The position numbers were made by a program, and so were the translations under genes. This document shows, one piece after another, positions 12,649 through 24,965 of a stretch of DNA of 64,000 nucleotides. A model generated the notes under the pieces. The model worked only from the letters and a program-made list of their open reading frames with translations, made no database searches and was not told the DNA's origin. The stretch comes from Paramecium pentaurelia (Eukaryota; Ciliophora; Oligohymenophorea; Peniculida; Parameciidae): assembly GCA_905183005.1 (NCBI GenBank), contig CAJJDO010000122.1, forward strand, positions 284,677 to 348,676, in the 5' to 3' direction. Every line of letters starts with the position of its first letter. Position 1 is the stretch's first letter.

Positions 12649-13811
12649 ATGAAAGTAATTGCAGTGACCTTAGTGTTATTGTTGGCAGGAAATGCCTTTG
12701 CTGGTGATCTTATTCATAAGTGAGTTCTATTTATATTAACAATAGATATCCAATTATTGGTAAGAGTAAGCCATCCTTGGTTAGCATTTTGACAGAATTA
12801 GAGAGTAAATTAACTACAGGTGGTTCTGTTGATACAGCAGTCAACTTTTTGGATAGCTTAAGAGCATCTATTGATTCAGAATAAATCAGACATGATTAAT
12901 TATATACAGATTAAAGAAATCAATGCAGTGCTGAATTGGAATTAAGAACTAAAGATGTTAAAGATGCTGAATAAGTCTTGAATAGAGCAACTGAATAATA
13001 TGAAAATTGTTCAACCTCAAAGAAGAAGGCAGATGCTGAATTAGATAACAATTTGGATAGTCAAAAAGTAATTAAATATATTTATCATATTAGGCAACTG
13101 ATACAGATATTAAGATCTTAGATTCAATTAGATAAGCAGGTGCTTAAAATTATAATGCCAAGAAACAAGATCATATTGATGCCTTAAGATCAATCTAAGA
13201 AAGTTTGAAAATTTTAGATAGTTTCTAATCTGGAGGTGCTTCATTGGCTTAAATGTCAGAAATTTCTTTGAGAATGATTTAAGATGCAGTCAAATTAAAG
13301 ACAACTAACATCATGAGTTAAATTTCAACAATCTTTGCTTAAATGCTCACATAAAATGGAGGGTATATATATTATTTTAACAATTTTATAGATATATTGA
13401 AGTTTTTGAAAGACTTAAATAACTTTTATAAAACTTAGAATAGAATTTATATACAAACTTATAAAAGATTTCTGAAGAAGAAGATTAATCCATTTAAGAA
13501 TATGATGACAGAAGAGTTCATTTGGTTGAATATTACAATAATTTGAAGAGAACAGAAAATAAATTAAGAGATCATATTACTACTATGGATATCTGTTAAG
13601 ATTAATAATCAGCTATTATTGATAGTGCAAGAGGAAAGAAAGTAAATATTATATTTAATATTTTAAGATTAGAAATGGTGAAATATTTGATAGTGCAACT
13701 AGAATGTGCAACGATTTTGCTTCTGAATATGAAAAGGCCACCTCTGTTAGAAAACAAGAGTTAGAATTAGTTGACAGAGTTAGATCTAAAATTATTGAAA
13801 GAGGATCATGA
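12649..13811 (+). CDS. Trichocyst matrix protein precursor (TMP family)
   Basis: Secreted coiled-coil protein of 351 residues packed as a crystal in trichocysts, the defensive dense-core granules of Paramecium. A signal peptide (MKVIAVTLVLLLAGNAFA) precedes a short propeptide and two similar heptad-rich halves. TMP precursors are cut between the halves; here a GGASLAQMSE region about residue 205 would be near the junction. Cysteines are few (QCSAELEL, YENCSTS, MDICQD, RMCNDF), as in the family. Four introns: 12720-12745, 13068-13093, 13363-13391, 13642-13667. A second family member is at 20454-21552 on the other strand, too diverged for a recent tandem copy. Confidence 0.92.
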
Positions 13812-14277
13812 TATCAAATTTATTACAATAATTCATACCTCTATCTTCAAATTATTTTTCTTTTTTTTAACTAATTATTCATTTAATTTAAATATAATTT
13901 TTATCAAATATCACTTCATAATTCTTTTTGTTTTATTTGTTTCTTTAATGACTTCAATTCTAACAATTAATCATCTAATCTTTTAGCTTCATTTTAATGA
14001 GTTTGATCCATCTTTGAAATCTATTCATATAATTAGTTATTATTACTAATGTATTCTATAATGAAATCAAAAATTAAGACAAATTCTAAATCTTTTATTC
14101 TTATAGATCTAAGCTTTACATTAATAAAATTAATCTAATTTAAATCTATTTAATTCATAATAATTATTAGGTTACTTTCTTATATTATCATTTATAAAGT
14201 ATAAATTTTGATAGTTCTTCCTTCTAAATGGTGAAACAATCAATAATTTTTTATTAGAATTTAATTTATTTAATTAA
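13812..14277. other. Intergenic, no supported gene
   Basis: 466 nt of very AT-rich DNA. A short minus-strand reading (roughly 14040 down to 13810) starts MNRFQRWIKLIKMK but runs into TGA unless an unproven intron is used, giving about 30 residues. I do not call it. Confidence 0.5.
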
Positions 14278-14653
14278 ATGGACAGATAACAATAGCAATA
14301 ATAATAATAATTCCAATAGACACCTAAATAAAAATTAGATCCATAAGATAATAATCTACAAGTATCAATGAGGAAATCATTAAAAGCGTAAGTATTCATT
14401 GCCAAGATATTCCTAAAGAAATTTGGCAATGTAGAATTACATGCACTTGGAGAAGCATCTAAAAATAGTGTTAAAGTAGCTGATACTTTATCAAAACAAG
14501 GTATATTTATATATTTAATATTTAGGGATTGCAACAATAACCAAGATCAACTCATTCACTTTGGAAAATAATGAAAGAAAAAAAGTGAAACTTATAGTAT
14601 CATTGACATTAACACCAGAGGGAAAGAAAAGAGTAGATCAAGAATTGAATTGA
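14278..14653 (+). CDS. Alba-family nucleic-acid-binding protein
   Basis: Small basic protein of 116 residues. After a glutamine-rich N-terminus (MDRQQQQQQQQ) comes one Alba domain: SMRKSLKAQVFIAKIFLKKF, then GNVELHALGEASKNSVKVAD, the diagnostic 'v.l.a.G.A...av..a..l' pattern, and a closing beta-hairpin KKVKLIVSLTLTPEGKK. Alba proteins bind RNA or DNA in archaea and eukaryotes and include RNase P/MRP-related subunits. No RGG tail is present. One 25-nt intron, 14501-14525, sits after SKQ, before GIATI. Which Alba subgroup this is cannot be told by eye. Confidence 0.9.
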
Positions 14654-15274
14654 TCCTATATGAGAATATTAAATTACATTTGCATTATTTACATTAAAAT
14701 TAATATGTGAAAATCTGATCTTACTTTCATAATCTTTATTAATATGACTATCCACTATTTATTGTATATTATTATTAATTACATATCAATATATTTATAT
14801 ATATGTAGAGAATTAGATGATATATATATATTAAATAAGTATAATATATCAGATTCTTTTTTCAATAGAAATACCAAAATCTTTATCTTCAAATTTCTAT
14901 AATATATATATAATTTAAGATATTCTATTAGATTTGTAAATATTATGATTTAAGTTTTATTGTTAGGATTGGTATTGATAAGAAAATTTGATTTTATTAA
15001 TTATAGGAATGAAAATTAAATTTTTTTATTAATGATACTAATTTGGGTACTTTATATTCAAATAAGGATTATAATATGATTTGAATTACTTATATAAGAG
15101 ATAGGGGTTAAGTATCTTATAAAACAAAATGGATAATTATAGATAAAAATTTATAATGATCAATAAAATAATCTTTAACTCTTTTATCTATTTTAAAATT
15201 CTTATTATAATTGAATTCTATTTGGAGATTTTCTCTGAGTTTGTATGGTTTTTTTAGTTTATGGAAAAATATTA
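14654..15274. other. Intergenic, 621 nt, nothing supported
   Basis: Extremely AT-rich with TATATA runs (about 14790-14830 and 14900-14915). Both flanking genes end here (convergent). No coding-like stretch, RNA gene or repeat unit is evident in either strand. Confidence 0.5.
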
Positions 15275-16503
15275 TCAAATTCTAATTTATTAATTTAAGA
15301 TTTATTGTGCAATCTGAAATTAAAGAATACAGTACTTTTCTAGCTAATCAGAATTTCCAATGGAACCTGGAACTGTACTAGATTCCCTGATTTTCAATTT
15401 ACTAAATTAGTAATTTAAAACTTTAGGTAACTAGACAGATTAATTAGTTTTTTGGGATGGACCTAGATCCATGACTGATGTAATTTATTTTTATAAAAAG
15501 AGTCTTTTTTATTTGATAATTTTGGAAGGTGGGAAATATGGTTATTTAAATTGATCTTCATTCAAATATACTATATTTTAAATAGGTTCTGATTTCTTTT
15601 CAGTTCTCTTTTTATGTAATATTACTTTATCTACTTTGAATTTAGGTAATATTCTATTAATATTGATTTCTTCATTAGATATTTAAGATTGTTAACAGAA
15701 ATATTGAATTTATTCAACATTAGGTCTTAATTCAGAATCATAACACATCATCAATCTTAATAAATTATTCAAATTAAGACTATAATTTGGATTATATGTT
15801 ATTTATATTCCCTTAAGTATTTTTTTATGTAAAATATCAACATTATTAGCTATGATAGGTGGATCCTTAAACATCATCTAATAAAGCATATAACCAGCCA
15901 TCCATATATCTGATTTATGATCATAGATTTGAGATTTAATGAATTCTGGTGCTAATAAATAAATATCTTGATAGTTTTATTTATGTAAATAATATAATAC
16001 ATTCATCTCACCCAAAATAGTCTTTCCTTTACTTTAAAATAAATTTGACAATTATAATTTACCATGTACTCTTTTTGGATGAAATTATTGTAATGCAAAT
16101 AGTAACTACATAGGACATGTTGGATACCTCTTAAATGATATTCCAAATGTCAACTTCTTTTAAAGGGTATTCGTATTATTTATCCAAATATTCACTAACT
16201 ATGCTAATAATCTAATTTTTATCATTACCCTAAATAAGTCATATCATGATCAAAAGATGCCTCATAAAATTTAACTATATGAGGATTCTTATGATTAGAT
16301 AATTTATTAATAATTTTGATGATCGATTGAATTCTATCTTTAGAAATTCCTTCAAGATTAAATATCCTAAGCATATAATTATATCCACTCCTTTTCACAA
16401 TCACTGATTTTTTATAAGTGTTTTATCTCACAATGTTGACAACCTGAAATTGTGGAAATAACTGTTCTACACTTTTCATTAAATATAAATTTATAGAGCT
16501 CAT
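15275..16503 (-). CDS. Protein pseudokinase
   Basis: 393 residues with a complete kinase outline but no catalytic set. Where active kinases have the ATP-binding Lys (AMK), this reads YMLRIF; the catalytic HRD loop is HGKLQLSN; the metal-binding DFG is GEM in TILGEMN. Structural anchors are kept: a DIWNIIQELLFALQQFHPK helix, the LAPEF motif of the activation segment, DIWMAGYMLYQM in the F helix, and the closing RPNVEQI. The last 110 residues are a basic, Ser- and Gln-rich tail. Two introns: 16204-16228 (25 nt) and 16106-16127 (22 nt). It probably acts as a scaffold or allosteric partner. Start ATG 16503-16501. Confidence 0.88.
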
Positions 16504-16704
16504 TATACAATTATACTACTATAATAAAATTTTGAAAAACAATTCAAATCAAATAATATCTATGTAAATAATAATATATACAACATTCTCTTATTGTTCT
16601 TATCTAGAATAAGGAATATTATATGAATTTAATCCTTATATTGGATTATAAATTGAAAAAAATAATATAGAAAATCAGATCTTCTTAATTTGGTAATTAA
16701 TATT

Positions 16705-17705
16705 ATGGATTTACGACCAGCAATACGTAATTTGATTTCTGTTGTTTCTAACTTTATTACAGAACCAAAATTGAAAGCATAACTTGATTAACTCTATATG
16801 TTAACTATTAAACTTGATACTAATATGGAGGATATTGAAAGATAAATGATTAACTTAGGAAAAAATAATAAGACTCATCATAGAATTAATTCCTAACCTA
16901 TTGTATTGACTTCACCTATACATAATAAAGTGTAATTAATGTCAGGAGTAAATGTACCTGCATTTTCAGGTGGAATATCTACTAAAGCAATCAGTTTTGG
17001 AAGTAGAATTCAATATGTAACTCCTAATAGAGAAAAAGAAGAAAAACAAAAAAATAAATCAGATAGGCAAATCTCTTTTAAATTTGAAACAACTAAACCA
17101 TCAACCAACATTATCACAGAATTTAAGCTTATTGACAAATAAAATGTGGATATAAATCAAAAAATCAAATTATATTCTGAAATGCCCCAATCATATAATG
17201 TGGTTCCAGTTTTACAATCAGATTTAGAGACATATTCCTAAAATAAAATAACTTTGAAAAGTGTACCTATTAAATATGATAATTGTTCCTAAAAATATGA
17301 AGAAGAATTAATAGAGAAACAATATGATTAGAGTAAGATTTCAGGTAGAATGTTACATCATATTAATCAGAATATGAAGGAAATGAAAATAAACACATTT
17401 AAATTAATAAAAGTATTTGAGAATACACATGAGATAAAGACTCAATCATCATTATTAAATTGTAGTTAATTAGATACATCTTTCAATTCACCATTTAGAA
17501 AATAATAAAATGTAAGATGAATTTCTATACATATTTATAGCCTCTTTTTAATGGAATTCGCGGCAAAATTACAGATTAAGATTTAAATAATATATAATAA
17601 AATTTTTTAATGAAAAAGCTTATTGTCAAAGCTAAATAGAATGAATAAATTGAATTTGAAATACCAAATATGAATATATTTTATGTAACAAGTGTTTAAG
17701 GATGA
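16705..17705 (+). CDS. Unrecognised 323-residue protein
   Basis: No family recognised. The N-terminal 55 residues look helical (MDLRPAIRNLISVVSNF, then a coiled-coil-like LDTNMEDIERQMINLG), the centre is polar and probably disordered, and the last 50 residues are more hydrophobic (LFNGIRGKITDQDLN, LIVKAKQNEQIEFEIP). One 29-nt intron, 17512-17540, has to be removed; without it the frame would stop at 17518. A naive reading would instead split the gene into two overlapping ORFs. It shares a divergent promoter of about 200 bp with the pseudokinase gene and converges on the CK1 gene, 45 nt away. Confidence 0.75.
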
Positions 17706-17750
17706 TATGATTATAATTAAATTAAAAATTATACATAATTAATCAATAAA

Positions 17751-19366
17751 TCAATCACTAAAATCTAATTCTGGATTTTCTTCTTCATCTTTAATTACTT
17801 AAGGTTTTATAAAAGTTTATTACATAATTCTAATAGTATCCATTTCTAAAATAATAATAATTTATAATAAATACAGGATGTTTTTTTATTGAGAACAAAA
17901 GGCTTTTTAATTCCTATCATTTCATAATCAATCATTTTTTTAAATCCTGGTAATGAACTTTCTTTCATTTCAATATTTGGTAATAATTCTTCACTCATAA
18001 CATCATCACTTTATAAATAATTATTAGTTTTTGATGTATGATTAGATTAATTTAAAGAGGATAATTAATCTATTTTACTACATGAATTATATTAAGGTAT
18101 TTAGAGAAAAGGATTTCCAGATATATGTTATGGTTAAACATCTAATTATTTTTAATGTTCTGATGGTTCAGCTACATTTATAAGAAATGGTTTATTATCT
18201 AATTTTTTAGTACTTTTCTTCAACAATAAATCATGTTTATTAGGATCAAACTTTTAAAATTATATATTCATGATTTCATCTCTTCCTGAACTATTCATAA
18301 TTGCAATAGTTTAATGTTTCTTCTTTTTACTAGAATATTCTGGGAGCTTTTCCCAATCATAGCCATAATTTAAATAATTAAGAGAGAGCTAAGACAATTC
18401 ATCTTAGAAATAAGCTTTAAGTTATTTATAATTAGGTTATTATGTAAAGTCTAAAGTTTATATATCTTACATAAACTTAATAAAACATTTTGGTTATTTA
18501 GAGAAGAGTTATTCCAATTTCAAATTTTTTTTCATTTAATGAATTTTAGCATATTTAAGATTTTTCATTTCAATCTTAACATTCATCCATGGAAGATGCC
18601 CAGTAAGTAAATATAAAAATACATATCCTAAACTTTAGAGATCATCTCTTCTTCCTTATTCAAGAGATTCATGAGCATTAATACTTGCATATCTAGCAGT
18701 ACCAATTAATCCTGGTTTTTTTATTAATTTGATATGTTCACCTTTTGAATTCTATTAATCAAATTTATTAATACAGCATATTTTTTTGATAACCCAAAAT
18801 CAATTAAGTTTATTATTTTTGGACTGGTCATATTTTCTAGTACAAAATTATCTGGTTTAAGGTCTCTATGTAAATATTTGCAAGAATGGAGGACTTCAAT
18901 TCTTTCAATCATCTAAATTTGACTGTGTAATAACTTAGATTGCCAATCGCAAAACAGTTTAAAGTGAAAACGAACCCCCGCATTTTCTAATCACCGATTC
19001 CAAATTTTTCCCTAAGATATTCATCACACAAAATGTAAATCTCTTTTCTTTCCCATAAAACTTTATCTCTGGGAATCCAACTTTTTTTCTTAAAATTTTT
19101 ATTAAATCTCATTCTTACCTTAAATCAATTAAAACCTTTATTTCCTTTTCTAACAAATTGCATTCTTAATTAGCAAATTCAACTTTCATAGCATATGGAG
19201 TATTGCCATATTTTTAATCAATCACTTTATAAACTTAGCCAAAAGAACCGTACCCAATCTTCGAATGAATCTCAAATCTACCCTGAATAATGTCTCCTAT
19301 CTAGATACTTATTTTTTACAAACTTACTATTAGTGAATCTTCTTCTTCACTATCGGATTAAAACAT
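17751..19366 (-). CDS. CK1-type Ser/Thr protein kinase
   Basis: 494 residues. Kinase domain about 25-300: IGYGSFGQVYK glycine loop, YAMKVEF with the ATP Lys, YLHRDLKPDNFVLE catalytic loop, IDFGLSKKY metal loop, and the casein-kinase-1 hallmark NAHESLEQGRRDDLQSLGY in place of APE. The C-terminal 190 residues are Gln/Ser-rich, ending in the acidic DEEENPELDFSD. Introns (5' to 3'): 19301-19327, 19089-19118, 18913-18934, 18752-18774, 17846-17874. The first is 27 nt, a multiple of three without an in-frame TGA, so its splicing is inferred from the smoother SLI/IGDII join. CK1 expansions are common in ciliates; the specific target is unknown. Confidence 0.93.
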
Positions 19367-20453
19367 AAATAAATTTATGACGTTTCATTGGGCCAACATA
19401 CCTTTTTAATGGACATCTTACTCACTTAGATATCATAATGACATGTTATGGTACGCACTAATCTTCAATTATTTTTAGGTACATTTGGAGTCTAATATAA
19501 ATGTTTCCCATATTTCTTATAGCATTCTATCAATTATACAAACATTTAAAAATCCCTAATTACTACTATTAAATCAACAAACATTCATTTGATTAAAGGA
19601 TAGTCCAATTTTTTGTATTTCTTAATTTTACATTTAGGCAATCCCAATCCCAATTTATTATTTTATAGATCTTACCATTTCTATTATTGAAGGTTCATTT
19701 TTTGAACCATGTAGATTTTGTTTATGGTATCACCATATGGTACAAAAATATTAAATAACAATTAGATTTCTATGATTGTTGTAACTACTATCATAATAAG
19801 AAAAGAATATGAATGGTAGGATACTATGATTATGGCAACTCACACGCTTTTAATGAAATATCCATTCATTTTTGTGTTAAATATAATATATGTTGCATTG
19901 GTGTTTTATTATAATATATTATTGTATTTAAGGTAACGTATTACGAATATTATAGTCCATTAAAAGAAAAGTGGATCAATAGGTTCTTGGGTAAATTCTT
20001 TCCATTTATTTACTATAGTTTTATTATAGCTTTGATCTATGATTGTACTAATGCATTACCATTTTTGTATTGATAAACAATTCAACAACATCTTTTGATA
20101 ATATTTAACAATTCATTATTATTTGAATTAAGTAAAATTTAATAGCAATTATAAATATTATCCTTTTTTATTAGAAAAATAATATAAATTATTTAGAATT
20201 TTAAACATTATCATTATCATTTCAATTTAATTTTTATATATACAATCTAATATTGATTAGAATTTTTTAATCACAAGTTTCAATTTAAAAAGACAATTTT
20301 TGTTGTTATAACTCTAAAGAAATATAAAAATAAATATAATATATTATAATCTTATACTATAATTATTTTAAGTATCAGAAGACAATGACATGAAATATTT
20401 ATTAAAATAATTAATTTTGTAATTATTGACTAATTTTGTATTTAAAAAGAATA
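19367..20453. other. Gene-poor 1.1 kb between the CK1 and second TMP genes
   Basis: A minus-strand reading of 83 codons (20091 down to 19840, starting MLLNCLSIQKWQ) is open but has no recognisable motif; with only TGA as stop such lengths are common by chance. Around 19700 there is an inverted repeat, GGTTCA followed by TGAACC. The region may be a decayed gene. Confidence 0.4.
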
Positions 20454-21552
20454 TCATCTTCCAGACCAAGAGGCAACTTATTTCTTGAACATGATGATTA
20501 CTTCATCCAAGATGGCATTCTCTTCTTATCTCTTGGCTTTGGCTTCAGCATAATCAGCTCTCTTTGCTTCCAAATCAGATTGTGCTTAATCTAAAGCATC
20601 TTAAGATTCTTATAAGATGATCTTTGATTTGGCTTATTGTGCTAAAGCAGCTTGGATTTACTAGAATTAATTAATTAATAAAATATTACAGTGGCAGTTC
20701 TATCAGCAAAGACTTATTTTCTTTCATATTCAACTTCCAATGAGGAAATTTCAGCTTCAGATAATGAAACCCATCCAGCTAATTCCCATGAGGCATTGAT
20801 TTCATTTTATTTCAAATTTTCTAATGAGGCAGCTAATTCAGATTCTAATCCTTCAAGAACACCCAAAACTCTTTCAGCTAATGTTTATCCATGTCCAGAT
20901 GATTCTGATGCCTAAAGAATATTATATATATAATTACTTATTCTTCTTATGCAAGTGCTAAGAATGATTTGATTTAGTGTTCTTAGAATAAGTTGCTATA
21001 TTACTTCAATTTTTCAGCAACTGATTAGGCTTTAACTTATGTGAATTCAAAAGAGTCTCCATTAATAATATATCCAGCAACATCTTATTTGAGGAGTCTA
21101 ATGACTTCCAAAGCTTCTTAATTATGTTTGATTGATTTAACAAATAATTAGTTGGAGAAACATTAATTATCTTAGAGTGTTTCAATTTTAGCAGCAATAG
21201 AGTCTCTTCTAGCTTCATTCCATGCCAAATAGTTTTTGGTTTATTAAAGTACGTTTTCATATTCAGCTCTATTTTCAATAGCCTATTGGAACAATTTTTG
21301 ATTAAGAGTCTTAATTTTAGTGAATTATTCAATGGTTTAAGCACCAACCCATTCATCTGTTTCGTTCTTTTGGTCAGCAGCAAATTAAGCATCGATGTTA
21401 GATTATTTTAAATCATTTAGTAATCCAAAGACTGTGTCAATGGCATCACTGGCCTTTGTTCCTGTTTATAGGAGAGCTAAAATTTAATCTTTAGTGCTTG
21501 TGGCATTTGAAACAATAGCCAATGCAAGAATAATAGCAATAATTCCTTTCAT
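20454..21552 (-). CDS. Trichocyst matrix protein precursor (second TMP)
   Basis: 347-residue secreted coiled-coil protein of the trichocyst core. Signal peptide MKGIIAIILALAIVSNATS, then a Gln/Ala-rich helical first half (FGLLNDLKQSNIDAQF, RRDSIAAKIETL), a likely processing region near ASESSGHGQT (about residue 220), and a second helical half (LESELAASLENLKQ, then KRADYAEAKAKRQEEN) ending QVASWSGR. Codon choice is richer in GCT/GCC and less AT-biased than its neighbours, which fits a highly expressed gene. Two introns: 20912-20937 (26 nt) and 20661-20689 (29 nt). Sequence differs greatly from the TMP at 12649-13811, so the two belong to different subfamilies. Confidence 0.92.
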
Positions 21553-21802
21553 TTATTTATTAACTAAAAAACGATACATCTCAAAAACGATTTAATTTCA
21601 TTTAATATTTATATTTGATATGATGATAATTGTATATGATTGTTACTAGTGTTTAAATAAGAACAAATACATTACTTAAATTGAAGAATGAAGCATAATT
21701 TATAATATATTTAGACAATATATTAAACAATGATTTAAAAGTGGATGTAGTATTTTGTTATGAGAGCAATACAAAATTAATATTATTCATATCTTTAAAT
21801 TA

Positions 21803-22663
21803 ATGATAACAAGAATAACAAACACTGCAAGATTGGGTATTAAGAATCTTTATTAATTGAATCACATAAAAAGTTTCCATAATGCAACAATAGCTCATAA
21901 AGCATAAGTTATGAATGATGAATCATAATATGTAGTAAAAACAGATCGAATTTATAAACCAACTTATACAATTGAGTTTGATAGAATAGGAGAAGTGTTG
22001 CTGTACATCAATTAATTATATTTAGCTATTCATGTGATCCCCATAAGCATCTTACAATATTCTTAAAATATCCATATGTTCTTTATGAGACAGCGATTCC
22101 TTTATCAATTTATCTTTGGTTTAAAAACCCATTAGATATTGCATGGTATTGGAATAATCTATTTATATATGCACCATCATTTTTATGGATTCCTAGAATG
22201 TGGTAATAGAAAACTCTTATTAAATTAGGTATTGGAGATCATTATAATTTAAAATTCATAGACTTTCATTGTTAAGAGGTGGAAAAGTACTTAAGATAGA
22301 GACAACAACTCTTGCTAATGATAAAAATGTATATTGGGTTGAAACCTATTAATTCCACCCATTAACAGCAGATTTCAAATAATTCGATGATAGAGATAAT
22401 GCTGACTATTTAACAGAAGAAGGTTAATTAAAATATGAATTAGCATGTTAACTTGATCATATTCAAGAATTAGGTACAACAGTATAAGATGAAGTAATAT
22501 ATTTTATGAAAGTATATGAATAATTAATTATAAATAGGAAGGAATAGTACATCATCCAGAATTATTTGAAGCAGCAACAAAAGGATATGTAATAGATACT
22601 TCTAACTTTGTAATAAACACAGCTCATAATATAAGAGCTTTCGAAGGCCATCACAATTAATGA
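21803..22663 (+). CDS. Probable mitochondrial two-TM membrane protein
   Basis: 261 residues, family not recognised. The N-terminus is rich in Arg, Asn and Thr without acidic residues (MITRITNTARLGIKNLYQLN), as expected of a mitochondrial presequence. Two hydrophobic segments follow (TIFLKYPYVLYETAIPLSIY and WYWNNLFIYAPSFLWIP), then a soluble part with RGGKVLKIET and a conserved-looking C-terminus (HHPELFEAATKGY). The layout recalls small inner-membrane TMEM186/TMEM223-type assembly factors, but I cannot confirm that. Introns: 22003-22025 (23 nt), 22203-22228 (26 nt; a 29-nt alternative starts at 22200), 22512-22537 (26 nt). The stop is 75 nt from the convergent SRPK gene. Confidence 0.75.
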
Positions 22664-22738
22664 AGAATGGTTATCATCATAATAATCGATATCAAAAGAA
22701 TATTTATTTAAATAAACATGTACAATTAACCAAATAGA

Positions 22739-24895
22739 TCAACTAAATTACCAATTTCCTGTACTATCCAATTATTCTAAATCAATTCCATCTCCATATC
22801 CAATATATCCTAAATCTGTAAATGATCTGTCAATAACTCTATGATCAACATATTTACCATCCTACTTTTTAAATTTATCCTATTAAGGAGTCTAAGAATT
22901 AGAACCATTATATGATCTAGTTGAAGCCTAAAAATAATAATAATTTATATACTCTTCTATAATTTGATAATAAAGTTGGTTAAATACCATCAACACCCTA
23001 ATCTAATTATTCAACTTCTTCATTCACTCTCTTTTATTTAGTATATTTCTTATATTCATCTTCATTCATTTTATGTCCTATTCCATTATCTGTTTTTTAT
23101 TATAACCAACCAGAACTAGGTATTAAATCTCGAAAATTCTAAAATTAAAATATCTAATCGATATATTTCTTAAGTAAACATCTCCTTTATTATGGATCTA
23201 AATTATTTTGACATAATTCTCTCTTTAACACTTCTTGAGCTGTTGTTCTATATTCTGGTAATTAATGTAACATGGGCATCATGAATGAAGCAAATGATAA
23301 GGCTTCTTCTTATTTAAATCTATATTTCTCAGTCAAAACATTATGTAAATTCCAAAAATGTAATTGTGGTATCCTTTTCATTTATCCATTCTATTAAAAA
23401 TATCTCTATTTAATAAAAATAATTTTATACTTTTGCTTTCGCTCCTCTAGTACTATATTCATATGGGAATTTTCCTAATAATTCTTGAATCTATGCTAAA
23501 TGATCTTCATTCTTAGAAAAATTTGGTCCTTATCTAGGTTCAAATAAATAATCTCCTGTAAGCATTTCAAAAATCATGCAAGCAAAACTCCATATATCAG
23601 CAGTAGGATTGTATTTTATTCCCAATAATACTTCAGGTGATCTATATTATCTAGTTTAAATTAATGTTGAAAAATGATGATGAATCCAACAAGCATTTCC
23701 TAAATCAGCTATTTTCAAACGAAAATTATCTGGCAATTTCTTTTATTAAGTAAAAGATATTCTAATAAAATATATAAATTTATTACTTCTTTTATTATTA
23801 AAATAATTCCTTAATAGATTTTGGCATTTCAATTTAATCAACTTAAACTTCTTAAGATTCTTTTCTTGATTCTTCATGTTATTATTTATGTTTCTTTTTT
23901 CTTAATAATTTTCTCTTTTGAGTTTTAGATAAATTTGTTGTATTTTCACTTAATTCATCATCTTCTTTTTTTGCAATAGGCTCTTAAACAATTGGTTTCT
24001 CAATTCCCAACATTTATCTATAAATATGAATTCTATCTGAAAATAATTAATTTGAAGTCAACTATCCATTTTCAACTATATCTTTAATCTCTTCATCTGA
24101 TAAACATAATAAAACATTTTCAGGTTTCAAATCTGTATGAATTACTCCACATATTCGATGAAGATAATCTAATCCTATTAAAATTTATTTGGCCATTCTT
24201 CTAGTAATATCCATTGGACACTAAGATAAAATTAATTCATTACTCCTTTGTATTCATATCGTTTAATGATTTCTAGTAAATTAACTCCCAAAATCTCAAA
24301 AACCATACAGAAATGATGACCATATGGTCCTTTATATACAAATGAATTTAACAATTAAACTGTGTGAGTGTCATCTCTATTGAAAGATGTCCTTCCTTAC
24401 TATTAATTTATATACTATCATCTTACATCTGCATAATACTCTTTCAAAGATTGAATCCAAACAGGATTTTGAACATTCTAAGCTACTTTTTGAAGAATTT
24501 CAACCTAATTGTTAAAATAATTAATGTACTTCATCATATGCCGCTTCCAAATAATGAGAAGCACTCTTTTGAATTTTCAATGCTACATATGTATCATATT
24601 TGAAATCTTTTGCCAACCAGACAGTAGAGAAGTGTCCCCAACCTAATTTTTAAATAATCACATATCGATTAAGTAAAATCTCACCAATATGAACTGGATG
24701 ATAACCTAAAATTATATTTAATCATAGTAACCTCCAATTTTATAATCTTCCATGCCCTCATCCTCACTGTCATGTTCTCTATCAAGATGTTCCATCAATT
24801 CTCCTATTTATTCATTTCTGAAAAATATAATAATCATAGACATACATTGCCTTTTCAAATTTAATAGGTTCCTCTTACTATTTCTCTTAATTCAT
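22739..24895 (-). CDS. SRPK-type kinase (SR-protein kinase)
   Basis: 650-residue Ser/Thr kinase of the class that phosphorylates RS domains of splicing factors. Seen: the GGYHPVHIGE entry motif specific to SRPKs, KLGWGHFSTVWLAKD, VALKIQKS with the ATP Lys, IHTDLKPENVLL, a spacer insert of about 90 residues splitting the kinase (rich in Lys, Glu and Gln), then KIADLGNACWIHHHF, TRQYRSPEVLLG and the EDHLAQIQELLGKFP block. The C-terminal 170 residues are polar. Eight introns (5' to 3'): 24818-24845, 24706-24731, 24505-24529, 24400-24426, 24221-24243, 23762-23786, 23406-23430, 22928-22952. The first sits in the acidic N-terminus; the start ATG 24895-24893 lies upstream of it. Confidence 0.94.
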
Positions 24896-24965
24896 TCGTT
24901 GAATATAAGTTAAATAAAAATAATCAAAAATAGATATATATACACACAATTATAAAATAATATAA

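Noticed and set aside
13771..13986. 71-residue ORF after the first trichocyst gene
   Set aside because: Starts inside the TMP coding frame in another register and has no motif; the TMP frame ends properly at 13811.
15275..16503. Calling this gene an active protein kinase
   Set aside because: ATP Lys, HRD Asp and DFG Asp are all absent in the only frame consistent with the two introns.
17517..17705. Separate 62-residue gene starting at ATG 17517 and overlapping the upstream stop
   Set aside because: A 29-nt GT..AG intron at 17512-17540 joins this stretch to the upstream gene, removing both the stop and the ATG.
19695..19725. GGTTCA/TGAACC hairpin considered as a tRNA T-arm
   Set aside because: No matching acceptor, D or anticodon arms nearby.
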